This document shows, one piece after another, positions 20,199 to 29,404 of a DNA stretch of 29,404 nucleotides (its first letter is position 1; each line of letters starts with the position of its first letter). The notes below the pieces were generated by a model. It ran no database searches and was not told the origin of the DNA. It was given only the letters and a program-made list of their open reading frames with translations. The stretch covers positions 39,042 to 68,445 of the forward strand of contig MNCI01001416.1 in NCBI GenBank assembly GCA_015680685.1, given 5' to 3'. Origin of the DNA: Gnetum montanum (lineage: Eukaryota; Streptophyta; Gnetopsida; Gnetales; Gnetaceae). The position numbers and the translations under genes are program-made.

Positions 20199-20995
20199 TG
20201 TGAACTACTCTCATTTTAAATGCAACATTCCTAAATTATAGGGTGATAATTATAAGGTGTAGAAGGATAGAATTCTCCTTTATTTAGGCTAGATGGACAT
20301 TGACTATGCTATATGCAAGGATAAATCACCTACTGTTACGGAAACTAGCCAACCAGATGATGTTGATTATTATGACATATGGGAGGGATCTACTGGCCTC
20401 TATGTCCTATTCATAAAGACTAAGATCTTGGCTAGTATTCTTGGTTCATTGGAATAGTATGATAATGTGTGAGCTTTAATGAAGGCAATTGATGAACAAT
20501 TTGAGTCATTAGACAAAGATTTGGATAATACCATAATAATGAAATTTTCATCCATGAAGCTCACCAGAATTTGTGGTGTGCTTGAGCACATCATGCAAAT
20601 AAGGGATATAATAGCTTAGCTGGAAACACTTGAGGTTAAGATATGAAACTTTTTTTTTATGCACTACATTTTGAACACACTCCCATAGTAGTACATATCC
20701 TTTAATATTTTTTATAACACATATAGGAGAAAATGGTTAATCAATAAATTAATGATCATCTGTGTACAAGAAGAGGGTAGACTTGCTATGAAAGTAGAAG
20801 AGAGTGTGCATCTAGCTATACAAGGAAAGAATAAATGACAAGCTAAGAATAAGAAGAAGGACAAACTACCTATACAAGTTGTTATTAAGAAGGAATCTAG
20901 ATGCTTTTTCTACAAGAAGAAAGGGCATGTAAATAAGGATTATCCTAAATATCAGAAATGGCTTGAGAAGAAAGGTACTTAATTCTCACTTGTTC
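20199..20995 (+). pseudogene. gag: Ty1/copia gag
   Basis: The frame opens with a GDNYK-x-W-like start, the usual copia gag entry, then DRILLYLGWMDIDYAICKD. Next come YVLFIKTKILASILGSLE, LMKAIDEQFESLDKDLDN and IIMKFSSMKLTRICGVLEHI, matching the UBN2-type gag domain. A frame change near 20640-20740 passes to ICVQEEGRLAMKVEESVHLA. The zinc knuckle (about 20899-20943) reads CFFYKKKGHVNKDYP: His is kept, but the second and fourth Cys ligands are Tyr, each explained by one G-to-A change (Cys to Tyr). Stops are spread throughout. Gag forms the particle shell, and this copy cannot. Confidence 0.75.
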
Positions 20996-23115
20996 ATTTT
21001 GAATCTAATATGGTTGATGTTGGCCATAACACATGGTGGATTGACTCCAATTCTACAATCCATGTTTTCAAAAGATGTGTTATGAATGAAGAATCCTCTA
21101 TGTTATGGAATCATAGATTAGGATATATTTCTATTGAGAGAATAAGAGGTTAGTAAATGATGGAGCACTTAGTACCCTAAATTTTACTAATTTTGACACT
21201 TGTGTTGACTGCATAAAGGGAAATAAACCAATATGTCAAAGAAAGATGCTAAGAGGATTTCAAACATAGTAGAGATCATACATACAGATATTTGTAGTCT
21301 AGATATGAACATGTATGGTCAAAAGTATTTCATTACTTTTATTGATGATTACTCATGATATATGTATCTCTACCTACATCATAATAAGAACAAAGCTTTA
21401 GATGCCTTTAAGGTATTTAACACTGATGTAGAGAAACAATGTAGTAAGCAAATAAAGATAGTAAGGTTTAATAGAGGTAGTATACTATGGTAGATACACT
21501 AATGATGGAGAAGCGCTTGGTCCATTTGCTAATTTCTTCAAGAGCATGGGATTATTGCCCAATACACTATGCCTAGTTCTTTAGACTAGAATGGTATGGT
21601 AGAGTGAAGAAACCAAAAATTTTTGGACATGGTGCAGAGTATGCTTAGTGGCTCTAAGCTTTCTAAGTCCTTGTAGATTTAAGCTCTTAAGATCTTTGTG
21701 TATATGTTAAATTGAGTTCCAAACAAGGTTGTCTCAAAGACACCATTTGAATTATGGAAAGGTTGGAAATCGAGTTTGTGACATATACATGTTGGGGATG
21801 CCTATATGAAGTAAGAGTATATAATATATAAGAAAAGAAGCTAGACCCAAGGACCATAAGTGGGTATTTCATTGAATATCCCAAAAGATCTAAGGGATAC
21901 AAATTTTATTGTCCATCACATACTACTAGATTTGTGAAATCAAGGAATGCTAAATTTCTTGAAAATGACTTAATTAGTGGGAGCAATTGATCCTAGAATA
22001 CTATTCCTGAGAAAGATCATGCAGATGCTCAATCCTCTACTTCAAGTAATAGACTAATTATTCTACACAACATGCCTAGAGCACAAACACATGATGAACA
22101 ACAACCCTGTCATTGAAGTTCCATAGATTACTAATCAAAAAGCAGTAGATCTAGTTGAACAATAGATACCAGAACCTATTGATCGAGTAATTGAACAACA
22201 TGCTCCTCAAAAGAATGATGAACCAACATTATATAGTGTATCTACAAGAGTCTCACTACAACATAAAATGATCTCAAAATTTTTTCACAAGCCATGAGTT
22301 GTAAGGAATCTAACTTGTGGTATGATGCCATGAAAGATGAGATGAACTCTATGTCATCTAATGGAGTCTAGGACCTTGTCAAGCTATTGATGGTGTAAAA
22401 GCCATTGGATGAAAATGGATCTTCAAGACAAAGAATGACTAATTAGGCAACATTGAAAGATATAAGGCAAGACTTGTTGCTAAAGGGTTCACTTAAAGAA
22501 AGGGGATAGATTACATAGAGACCTCTTCTCATGTATCTGAGAAGGAATCCCTTCATGTGATTATGGCATTGGTTTTCCATTTTGATTTTGAATTACATTA
22601 GATGGATGTGAAAATGACACCTCAATGATGATCTAGAGGAAAATGTTTATATGAAACAACCTGAAGGATTTTCCTCTAGTGGTGGTGAGCAATTGATATG
22701 CAAGTTTAAGAAATCCATATATGGATTGAAAAAAGTTTTTACTCAATGGTATTTAAAATTCCATGATGTCATCACTTCATTTAGTTTTGAAGAGAACATC
22801 ATGGATCAATGTATATACTAGAAGGTCAGTGGGAGAAAAATCTATTTTCGTATCCTATGTATGGATGATATCCTTCTTGCGACCAATGATAATGGATTTC
22901 TATATGAGGTGAAATAATTTCTCTTTAAGAACATCAACATGAAGGATATGGATGAGGCATCTTCTATCATTGACATTAAGATTCATAGGGATAGATCTAG
23001 ATGTAATCTAGAACTATCATAAGAAACCTATATTAATAAATCATAAGAGAGGTTTTAGATGAAAGATTGTTCATCAGGTATACCATCCATTATGAAGGGT
23101 GACAAGTTCAATTTG
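20996..23115 (+). pseudogene. pol: Ty1/copia pol (protease, integrase, RT), 3' end missing
   Basis: Protease: TWWIDSNSTIHV (about 21032-21067), with D-S-N for the D-S-G loop. Integrase: NHRLGYISIERI, DTCVDCIKGNK, IIHTDICSLDMNMYGQKYF, FITFIDDYS and KIVRFNRGS, where a catalytic Asp is Asn (about 21472). Then YPKRSKGYKFYCPSH near 21880 ends the integrase tail. RT: LEENVYMKQPEGF (about 22633-22671), KKSIYGLKK, MDDILLATND (about 22862-22890) with the catalytic pair kept, then MKDMDEASSIIDIKIHRDRS. Copia order is integrase before RT, as seen here. Recognisable sequence stops near 23115 at GDKFNLN: RNase H and the 3' LTR are absent. Frameshifts and stops are numerous. Confidence 0.8.
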
Positions 23116-23358
23116 AATATAAGTATTTTTCCATTATCTTTCATTAACCTTTGTTGAATTTAGTCTTGTAGAAGGTTTAATTTCATCACCATTAAAACAT
23201 TAATGATTTTTCTTTGTTATATTGTGAAATATTTTGGTTAGCTTTTATTTGATCTATGTTATATTTTTAATGATCTTTCCATTATGAAATATTCATCCTT
23301 TAAATTTTTATTTTGGTATCTATTAGCATCTTTTGTTAAGCTTTTGGATTTAGATGCT
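23116..23358. other. AT-rich spacer between the copia remnant and the Athila-like LTR
   Basis: Nothing coding was recognised. The sequence is T-rich (for example TTTTTATTTTGG near 23308). It could be decayed copia 3' sequence or old target DNA. Confidence 0.4.
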
Positions 23359-23364
23359 TGATGA

Positions 23365-23560
23365 GAGTGGTTACTCTAATAATTAGAGTGGTTACTCTAA
23401 TTATTAGAGTGGTTATTATTAGAGTAGTTACTCTAATTATTAGAGTGGTTATTATTAGAGGGGTGGTTTCTCTAAAATTAGAGTGGCAGTTTCTCTCTAA
23501 AATTAGAGGGGTAGTTTATCTAAAATTAGAGTGGTAGTTTTTGTAATTATTAGAGTAGTT
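23365..23560 (+). repeat. GAGTGGTTACTCTAATTATTA minisatellite in U3
   Basis: About nine units of 16-25 bp alternate TTAGAGTGG with TTACTCTAA or TTTCTCTAA. Neighbouring half-units are partly self-complementary (ACTCTAAT/ATTAGAGT), so small hairpins are possible. Confidence 0.85.
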
Positions 23561-23571
23561 TCTCCCAAGCC

Positions 23572-23580
23572 TATAAATAT
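23572..23580 (+). promoter_or_regulatory. TATA box of the Athila-like LTR
   Basis: TATAAATAT lies just downstream of the minisatellite and about 200 bp before AATAAA (23777-23782), so R would begin near 23605 in a GAAGAA-rich stretch. Confidence 0.6.
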
Positions 23581-24330
23581 AGTACCCATGCACACAATAG
23601 AAGAAGTTAAGAAGAAGAAGAATAAAGAAGAAGAAGAATAAGGAAGAAGAATTTAGAAGAGAAAGTCTTTTAGGAGTCAAGTAGCGAAACTCTAGCCAAG
23701 TGCCCATAGTAAGAGCTCTAAGTGTGGATGGATCTTTATTCAGGCATTGTGTACCTAAGCACACCTTGTGTATGGAAATAAAGAAGAGCTCTTGGATTCA
23801 TCCTTGTAGCACTTGAGATTTGTTTTCTTACTCATTTCCTTTATTTTATTTTCTTCTGCATTTATTTTATTTTATGCAGTTTACATTTCTATTATTAGCA
23901 CACACAGTACAATCACTTTGAGCATGGGTGTAACACTTGGTAACCTAGTAACGATTAGCATTTGGTAATACCAATAGCGTTGCATTGGTTTAGGATGTGT
24001 ATAGCAAGTGAGAATGGATAGTGGTGTTATGATTAGTTTAAAGCCTAGTTAATCAATAGTTAAGTTAAATTAGTTACTTAGTTATCTCTCTCTTTTCTCC
24101 CTTATTAGCAACAGGACATAAAAACATAAAAACTATAAAAATCATATGCCTCAAGCTTACTTAACCATACAATCATGACATACAAGTAAGTTTGGAAAGA
24201 AAAGTATCAATCAACCCATCCCTGTTCCACAAAGGCTCATAGGCACTTAGTCCTTGGAATTCGACTAGATCATGTGTGAAATGCTTGTATTCATATGGTT
24301 GAGTGTAGGGGGTACCTCGTCGCTCATCAT

Positions 24331-24350
24331 TGGCACCATTGTTGGGGACT
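24331..24350 (+). other. Primer-binding site, tRNA-Asp type, decayed
   Basis: TGGCACCATTGTTGGGGACT follows the LTR. Plant Athila-type sites usually read TGGCGCCGTTGCCGGGGACT. The four differences are CG to CA (twice) and CCG to TTG, all transitions at sites prone to cytosine methylation. Confidence 0.75.
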
Positions 24351-25444
24351 TAGTTGTTTATGCGCTACGTAGAACATAGGAAATCATCCATATCACTGGA
24401 ATGTTAGAACGAACCCTTAGGGTTGATCAAAGGAAAGATAAGACAATGGTAAATTGCACACTGAACACAATGAAAATATCTTCTTCTTCGCACAAGAGCA
24501 CTTCATTACCTAGGACTAACATAAGAGAAGTCTGTGGCATAACAAACATAACCAAGATTCGCTAGTTCCTCAACAATATCGGGTAGTATATACTCATCAT
24601 GATGAGTATGTACCCAATTTAACCTTTATCCTCCACCAAGATGAACAATTGCATTGGAGAGTCTTGGAGGGTAACATAGTGTTGCCTCCAGACCGATCAG
24701 TCCCCAACATGCTCCTTCGTGCTCTCACACAAATAGGCATGTTGATTTTATATGCGAAATACATTGCATGTGATCATGACACAAGGGACTATCATCTCAC
24801 AAAAGCGCAATGTCAACGGGACTTGCGATAGGAGAGTTACCACACATCCTTGAAGGGTAAATGGCCCTATAATGCCCCACACATTTTAAGTGAAATTGGG
24901 GATGATGAACGAGTTTCAACAGGTTCTCCACCAAACGATGTTCTACCTCCTAATGATGGTCAGGAGGTGGTGTATGAAAACCTCCACTCCATGGTTCACA
25001 ACCCTGGTTCTGATCCCCATGAACACAAAGTGTTTAATGAGGGAACACAAACACATGATAAGGACAGATGTTCTGATCGTAATCATGATCAAGGCCAAGG
25101 CCATCGAAGAGAAGGTAGAAAAACCATCATGATGATGGTTCTCCTTCTTCTTCACCTTCATCGTCATATTCACCCTCTCCTTCGACATCTGGATGTATTC
25201 ATAAGGAAGCTAACCATGAGGATAACAGAAAACAAAATGAAAAACATCCATGAGATAGTCAAGAATGAGGACGAGGGCACTCTAGGGAATCACAACATAG
25301 AAGAAGGATGAGTAGGGAACTGCATAGACATCACAGATGCTATGAAAGAGATGACCATGAAGCAGAAGCATGTTAGATATAACGGAGGCTGTAAGACTTC
25401 CAACAAGGCACCAAAAGGATAGTAGGATCAAGAGGTTAGACATG
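24351..25444 (+). pseudogene. gag: Leader and N-terminal gag region of the Athila-like element
   Basis: Open pieces at 24649-24831 and 24850-25311 read in the same frame and are separated by a stop and a few codons. The second is His/Asp/Arg-rich. From about 25120 a neighbouring frame (DDGSPSSSPSSSYSPSPSTS) is Ser/Pro-rich and followed by charged repeats, so a one-base frameshift near 25115-25130 is likely. I recognise no domain, and the position just before the gag core makes gag the best guess. 24351-24640 is treated as leader. Confidence 0.45.
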
Positions 25445-26390
25445 AACAATATCCCATGATTTGAAGGAGGAGACAATGTTGATCCTCAAAACCATTTACA
25501 AGCATTCCACGATGCATGTGCCTTGCAAAACATAGAAAATGAATAGAAAAAACTAAAGTTGTTCCCAAAGATACTAGTGAAAGAAGTTGAAAGCTGGTAC
25601 TGGTTCTTAGAATTGAAATCCATTTGGAGGTGGAGTACAATGTTAGAGTTGTTTAATGATAAGTATCAAATGTACTCTCGAGTGTCTAACTTGCGAAAGC
25701 AAATCCTAGGATGGAAGCAAGGAAATCATGACCCTTGGATGCTACCATGGGTCACTATTACACACTGTTACATTGTTGTCCTAGCCATGGTTATTCACAG
25801 CGGGATCAACTGCGTCATCTCGTGGATGGACTTAGGCATGAAACAAGGAGAACCCTTGGAGTGTATGCCCAAGGGAGATTATCAGAGCTCAGGTCTCATC
25901 AGGTTCATAGATTGCTAAAGTAAGTAGCCAAGGAAGAAGGGGAGCTATGTAAGAGAGAAAGTACGAAAGAATACAATCAAGATCCTTCCCTCCAAAAAAA
26001 GGGAGTGAGATTTTGTGAAGAGGAGGAAGAGTCACCACTCGAAGAGATGGTGAATAGGAAAATAGTTCTACTCCAAAAGTTAACAACAGAAGTATCGGCA
26101 AAGGTAGATCAAATGTGGGACTCCCTAGATAGTAGGTTTGAAACTATTCTTAAAATTGTAGAGGAGTCTAAGGAGTGAGGTAGTGACTATAAAAAAAAAG
26201 AAAAAGAGAGAAGTTGGAATGCATGTAACAAAGGTAAGGGAAAAATGGCCATCATCGAAGAGGTTGTGGATTCAGAAATGGAAACTGACGGTGGATGTGA
26301 GATATGCCAATAGGACCATCCTAAGGAATGTTGCCCAATGATCTCACTTTTACAAGAGTCTGGGGTGTATGCACTCAACCCATGACTTAA
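25445..26390 (+). pseudogene. gag: gag core and zinc knuckle of the Athila-like element
   Basis: The frame reads FEGGDNVDPQNHLQAFHDAC, then LVKEVESWYWFLELKSIWRW, LELFNDKYQMYSRVSNLRKQ and ILGWKQGNHDP, the usual retrotransposon-gag sequence of an aromatic-rich helix followed by an F-x-x-x-F/Y stretch and a Q-x-x-x-E/D-type end. Stops at about 25457 (PRF-type Arg expected) and 25543 (Gln expected) interrupt it. Downstream frames shift. A zinc-knuckle-like CEICQ-stop-DHPKECCP lies near 26302-26335. A single N occurs at 26406 in the linker that follows. Confidence 0.7.
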
Positions 26391-26570
26391 TAAATGGCAA
26401 GCACCCNTAATCTCTCCACATGACTTTGTTGGTCACATGACACCACAACATCACTATCAAACTCAAGATTATTACAGGACTCCTTCTCCCAGGGAGATAA
26501 CCCACAGAAATACCACCCTCCAAATCCATCTACAACTCTCACACCAATAGCTCCATTACCACCTGCTCTA

Positions 26571-27341
26571 GTGATGCAAGGGAAACTCTCTACTCAACCA
26601 CAGCAACAAAATGCTACAAGGGCTATGAATCTTCAACCCACTGTTGGTTCTGACAACCGTATGAAGAGAAGACCTTTCTTCAGAACCAATAGTCCAACCA
26701 AGCCATCACAACCACAAGCGGTTGAACCTCTGAATGCCTCCCCATCAATTAAGTCTTTAGGACTTCCTTCAAACCAAAAATTGAGCTCAACGCATATGGT
26801 TATGTTAACACATGCAGTTACTGACTGGATTAAGGTGGGCCACCTTCCTAGGAAATTCTTTGATCCTGGAAGCCCTCTAATCTATCTCCAAGTCACTGGG
26901 AATGAACCATGTAAAGCTCTTCTAGACTCAGGTTCCAGAGTTAACTTAATATCACAAGAGATGTTCAAAGCCTGAAACCTACCTCCATTAAGGATGAGTA
27001 ATATTTGATTAGAGTTGGTCGATTAGTCCATCATTGTCCCGTTGGGACTGGTGGAGGACATCATTACTACTATGTGTGGGTGGTCATATCCAGTTGATTT
27101 CCTAGTAATACAAGTGAATGACGGTAAAGGGGACTTCCTAATAATAATGGGAAGATCATGGCTAAGTACTATAGATGCACGTTTAGGAATCTACAATCTT
27201 TTCCTAGAAATATCCAATAAGAACACTTTTGGAAAGATCAAGAAGAAGAAAGTTCCATGCATTGCATACAGTGACACAAGGTGTAATTATGTGCAGAGAT
27301 CATGGGTTATGCAAAGTTTAGCATTTTTTGCATGCAATTAG
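26571..27341 (+). pseudogene. Aspartic protease of the Athila-like element
   Basis: The first part, to 26975, holds a Ser/Pro-rich linker and then PCKALLDSGSRVNLISQEMF with an intact D-S-G catalytic loop. After stops at 26973-26975, 27007-27009 and 27024-27026, the same frame resumes with DFLVIQVNDGKGDFLIIMGR and SWLSTIDARLGIYN, which includes the second conserved I-x-G-R-x-W-L block. This is retropepsin-like protease that would cleave the polyprotein. It is in the same frame as RT downstream, so gag-pro-pol was probably one frame. The stops prevent function. Confidence 0.75.
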
Positions 27342-27413
27342 TGTGCATAAGATATTAATATACAAAAGTACCTATATGTAGCAGACACATGACAAGCAAA
27401 CACCTAGTGGCTG

Positions 27414-29267
27414 ATGGCTGATCAAGAGAGCAACTCACTAACATGCATGGAACTAACTGAGGGGATAACTAGTGCTTACATTGAAAGCATAGATGCACTA
27501 GAGCAAGTTCATTGCCAACTTCCAAGCCTTAACCTTGAAAACATCAACTGGGGAAAGCTGGAAATTCTTGAGAGATTTAAACAAGAGCCCCTAGATTTGA
27601 AACCATTGCCCACCGGTTTGGAGTATATGACCCTTGAAAATGGGAAATCGGTGATCATCAATGCAAGACTTGTTCCCAAACAAAAAGAAAGACTACTGAA
27701 AGTGATAAATAAGTGGTCAAAAGCCTTTGCCTGGATGTACCCCAAGTTAATTGGAATAGATCCTAGGATATGCTAGCATAGGATTTACACTAACCCCTCC
27801 ATGAATCCTTGAAAAAAACTGTAAGGGTGATTAAACCAAAAATTGAAGCAAATAGTAAAAGAAGAAATAGAACAACTTCTTAAGGCTAGGTTCATATATC
27901 CCATTGCTGATAGTGAATGAGTTAGCCCTGTGGTGGTCGTGCCTAAAAAGGGAGGTAAATGGAGGGTGTGTATAGATTTTAGGCTGTTGAACATGGCAAC
28001 ATTTAAGAACCACTTTCCGTTGTCATTCATTGACCAAGTCTTAGACACCATAGTGGGGCATTGCTATTATAGTTTTTTGGATGGCTATAGTGGAAAAAAC
28101 CAAATATGGATAGCCCCACAAGATCAAGCCAAGATAATTTTCACTAGTCCTTAGGGAACGTTTGCATATTAAAAAATGATGTTTGGATTGTGCAATGCTC
28201 CTACCATGTTTCAATGACTGGTTCTAAGAATATTCCAATAGCAGATAGGAAACAGAGTAGAAGTCTTTATGGACAACTTCTCCACTTATGGAATAAGATT
28301 TGATCAAGCCTTGGACTGATTAGAGTAAGTGCTAAAAAGATGCGTAGAAACCAACTTAAGGCTCAACTGGCAGAAAAACCATTTGATGATCCAAGAAGGC
28401 ATAGTACTTGGGCATAAGATTTCACATTCAGGAATAGAGGTAGACCCAGATAAAGTTAGGGTCATCCAAGGAATCACCTTTTAACTGAAAACTATCAAAG
28501 ACATTTAGTCATTCCTTGGACACACTAGCTACTATAGGAGATTCATTGAGAACTTCTCCAAGATTTCCAAACCATTGGTAGAGCTAACGAAGAAGGACAT
28601 ACCATTCAAATGAACCAGGAAATGTGAACTCCCATTCTACAAGCCCCTAACTGGTCTAGACTATTCCATATAATGACTGACACATTCAATTATGCCTTAG
28701 GAGTCATACTTACACAGTTAGATGACCAAAAACGTCCTTACTACATCTACTATGCAAGTACGAGTATCTTTGGTGCATAACTTAACTACACAACTACAGA
28801 AAAAAATTAATGGCTGTAGTGTTTGCATTGGATAAGTTTAGGCACTATGTATTAGGTTACAAAGTGTTCATCCATATGGATCATAGTGCAATCCGGTTCC
28901 TCATGAACAAGCCAACAGTTAGCCCTCGTATTATACGATGGCTGGTAATCCTACAGGAGTTCAATCTAATGATGATCGATTGAAAGGGCACCAAGAACAT
29001 TGTCGTAAATCATTTATCTTGGTTGCACTGGGATAGCAAAGAGGATGAATATGTAATGTTCGATCATTTTCTTGATGAAGCCCTCTTTGCCTATGTAGTG
29101 AATAACCAACCCATGGAGATGAACAGGTATAGTAGGATTCTCACCTATCTCCTTACCCAACAAACACCACAGGAGCTAGACTTTAGGAAGGAAAAAAAAT
29201 TTCTTCACAGAGCCAAGTACTTCATGGAGATCAATAGACAACTTTACAAAGTATGTTCTGATGGCTT
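27414..29267 (+). pseudogene. pol: RT and RNase H of the Athila-like element
   Basis: RT: SPVVVVPKKGGKWRVCIDFR (about 27918-27977), PLSFIDQVLDTIVGHCYYSF, FLDGYSGKNQIWIAPQDQAK, MMFGLCNAPTMFQ and then VFMDNFSTYG at 28263-28292. The catalytic block normally has two Asp residues; here the second codon is AAC (28275-28277), Asn in place of Asp. EGIVLGHKISHSGIEVDPDK and [20 protein letters not shown] follow, in the form common in Athila-lineage elements. A frame change in about 28600-28680 leads to RNase H: TDTFNYALGVILTQLDD, MAVVFALDKFRHYVLGYKVF and HMDHSAIRFLMNK. ELDFRKEKKFLHRAKYFMEI opens the integrase region. More than ten stops and at least two frame changes. The frame ends when homology breaks near 29268. 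Confidence 0.8.
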
Positions 29268-29404
29268 GGTTTGTGTTGGCGACCGTTTGGGACGCGACCG
29301 CCAACGAGTGTCCTCGAACAGGATTTAGGTGCCTGCTGGTCTCTGGCAACACCAAGGCCCAGATACCTCCAAATAAACTCAGTAGTTAATGTGAGTATGT
29401 GTGT
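29268..29404. other. Break in pol homology; possible new insertion
   Basis: After LYKVCSDGLV the expected integrase zinc-binding sequence does not follow. The DNA becomes GC-rich with several CG dinucleotides (TGTTGGCGACCGTTTGGGAC at 29274-29293), unlike the CpG-poor element around it. A younger insertion starting with TG is plausible but cannot be identified from 130 bp. Confidence 0.45.

Larger units (their letters stand above)
23359..24329 (+). mobile_element. 5' LTR of the Athila-like element (971 bp)
   Basis: The ends form a 7-bp inverted repeat, TGATGAG at 23359-23365 and CTCATCA at 24323-24329, within the TG...CA rule. A minisatellite fills the start of U3, a TATA box lies at 23572-23580 and AATAAA at 23777-23782. 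A primer-binding site begins two bases after the end (24331). These items agree with each other, so the limits are well supported. The 3' LTR is outside the window or lost. Confidence 0.8.

Noticed and set aside
23516-23764. 82-codon minus-strand frame with a Phe/Leu run
   Set aside because: It reads the GAAGAA-rich R region of the LTR backwards; the hydrophobic run is simple-sequence.
1-29404. tRNA, rRNA or other structural RNA genes
   Set aside because: No cloverleaf arms, A/B boxes or rRNA core sequences were recognised; primer-binding sites are only complementary to tRNA ends.

Overview
The window looks like a stretch of nested, dead transposable elements from a land-plant nuclear genome. 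Three facts support this: a Ty3/gypsy element with the extra 'archaeal-type' RNase H seen in the plant Tat lineage, an Athila-like Ty3/gypsy element primed by a tRNA-Asp-type site, and a Ty1/copia element primed by initiator tRNA-Met. A large, repeat-rich genome (gymnosperm-like) would fit, but the species cannot be named from the sequence. I see no intact host gene, no structural RNA gene and no prokaryotic feature. Nearly every coding remnant is interrupted by stop codons.

Layout. 1-483: an LTR read on the minus strand, running off the left edge, with a cluster of GCGATATCGC palindromes and a TATA box. 484-15902: a Tat-like element on the plus strand: gag and protease (about 490-3994), a tandem-repeat block, a multi-exon gene on the OPPOSITE strand (8760 down to 4375), a second repeat block, a second long pol frame (9488-12925: RT, RNase H, archaeal-type RNase H, integrase), a third repeat block, non-coding sequence and a putative 3' LTR ending near 15902. 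Base composition then falls sharply to AT-rich. 15960-17000: a LINE reverse transcriptase on the minus strand. About 18085-18245: the C-terminal zinc-binding tail of another LINE-type protein on the plus strand. 18225-23115: a Ty1/copia element (LTR, primer site, gag, protease, integrase, RT) lacking its 3' end. 23359-29270: an Athila-like element with a well-defined 971-bp 5' LTR, primer site, gag, protease, RT and RNase H. Its homology breaks near 29270.

The most interesting structure is the antisense gene inside the Tat-like element. It has a TATA box (8910-8903), an ATG (8760), splice signals whose reading phases agree across nearly all junctions, a stop codon (4377-4375) and an AATAAA signal directly after it (4373-4368). 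Joined by eye it gives about 1,113 codons: an N-terminal FCP1/NIF-like (HAD phosphatase) domain, a roughly 350-residue middle region weakly like plant transposon-associated domains, an acidic tract and a charged C-terminal region. It sits between protease and RT, and repeat units resembling those after pol lie on both sides. An antisense gene can keep its introns through retrotransposition, because the element's sense RNA does not present them as introns. This copy is dead: about 20 in-frame stops and a lost splice donor.

The elements decayed in a similar way. Stops in the Tat pol frame lie in a single uninterrupted frame of 3.4 kb, several catalytic Asp codons have become Asn, and the Athila primer site differs from its usual form at former CpG/CpHpG positions. 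This fits long-term deamination of methylated cytosine in silenced elements. All domain calls are by eye, with no database search.
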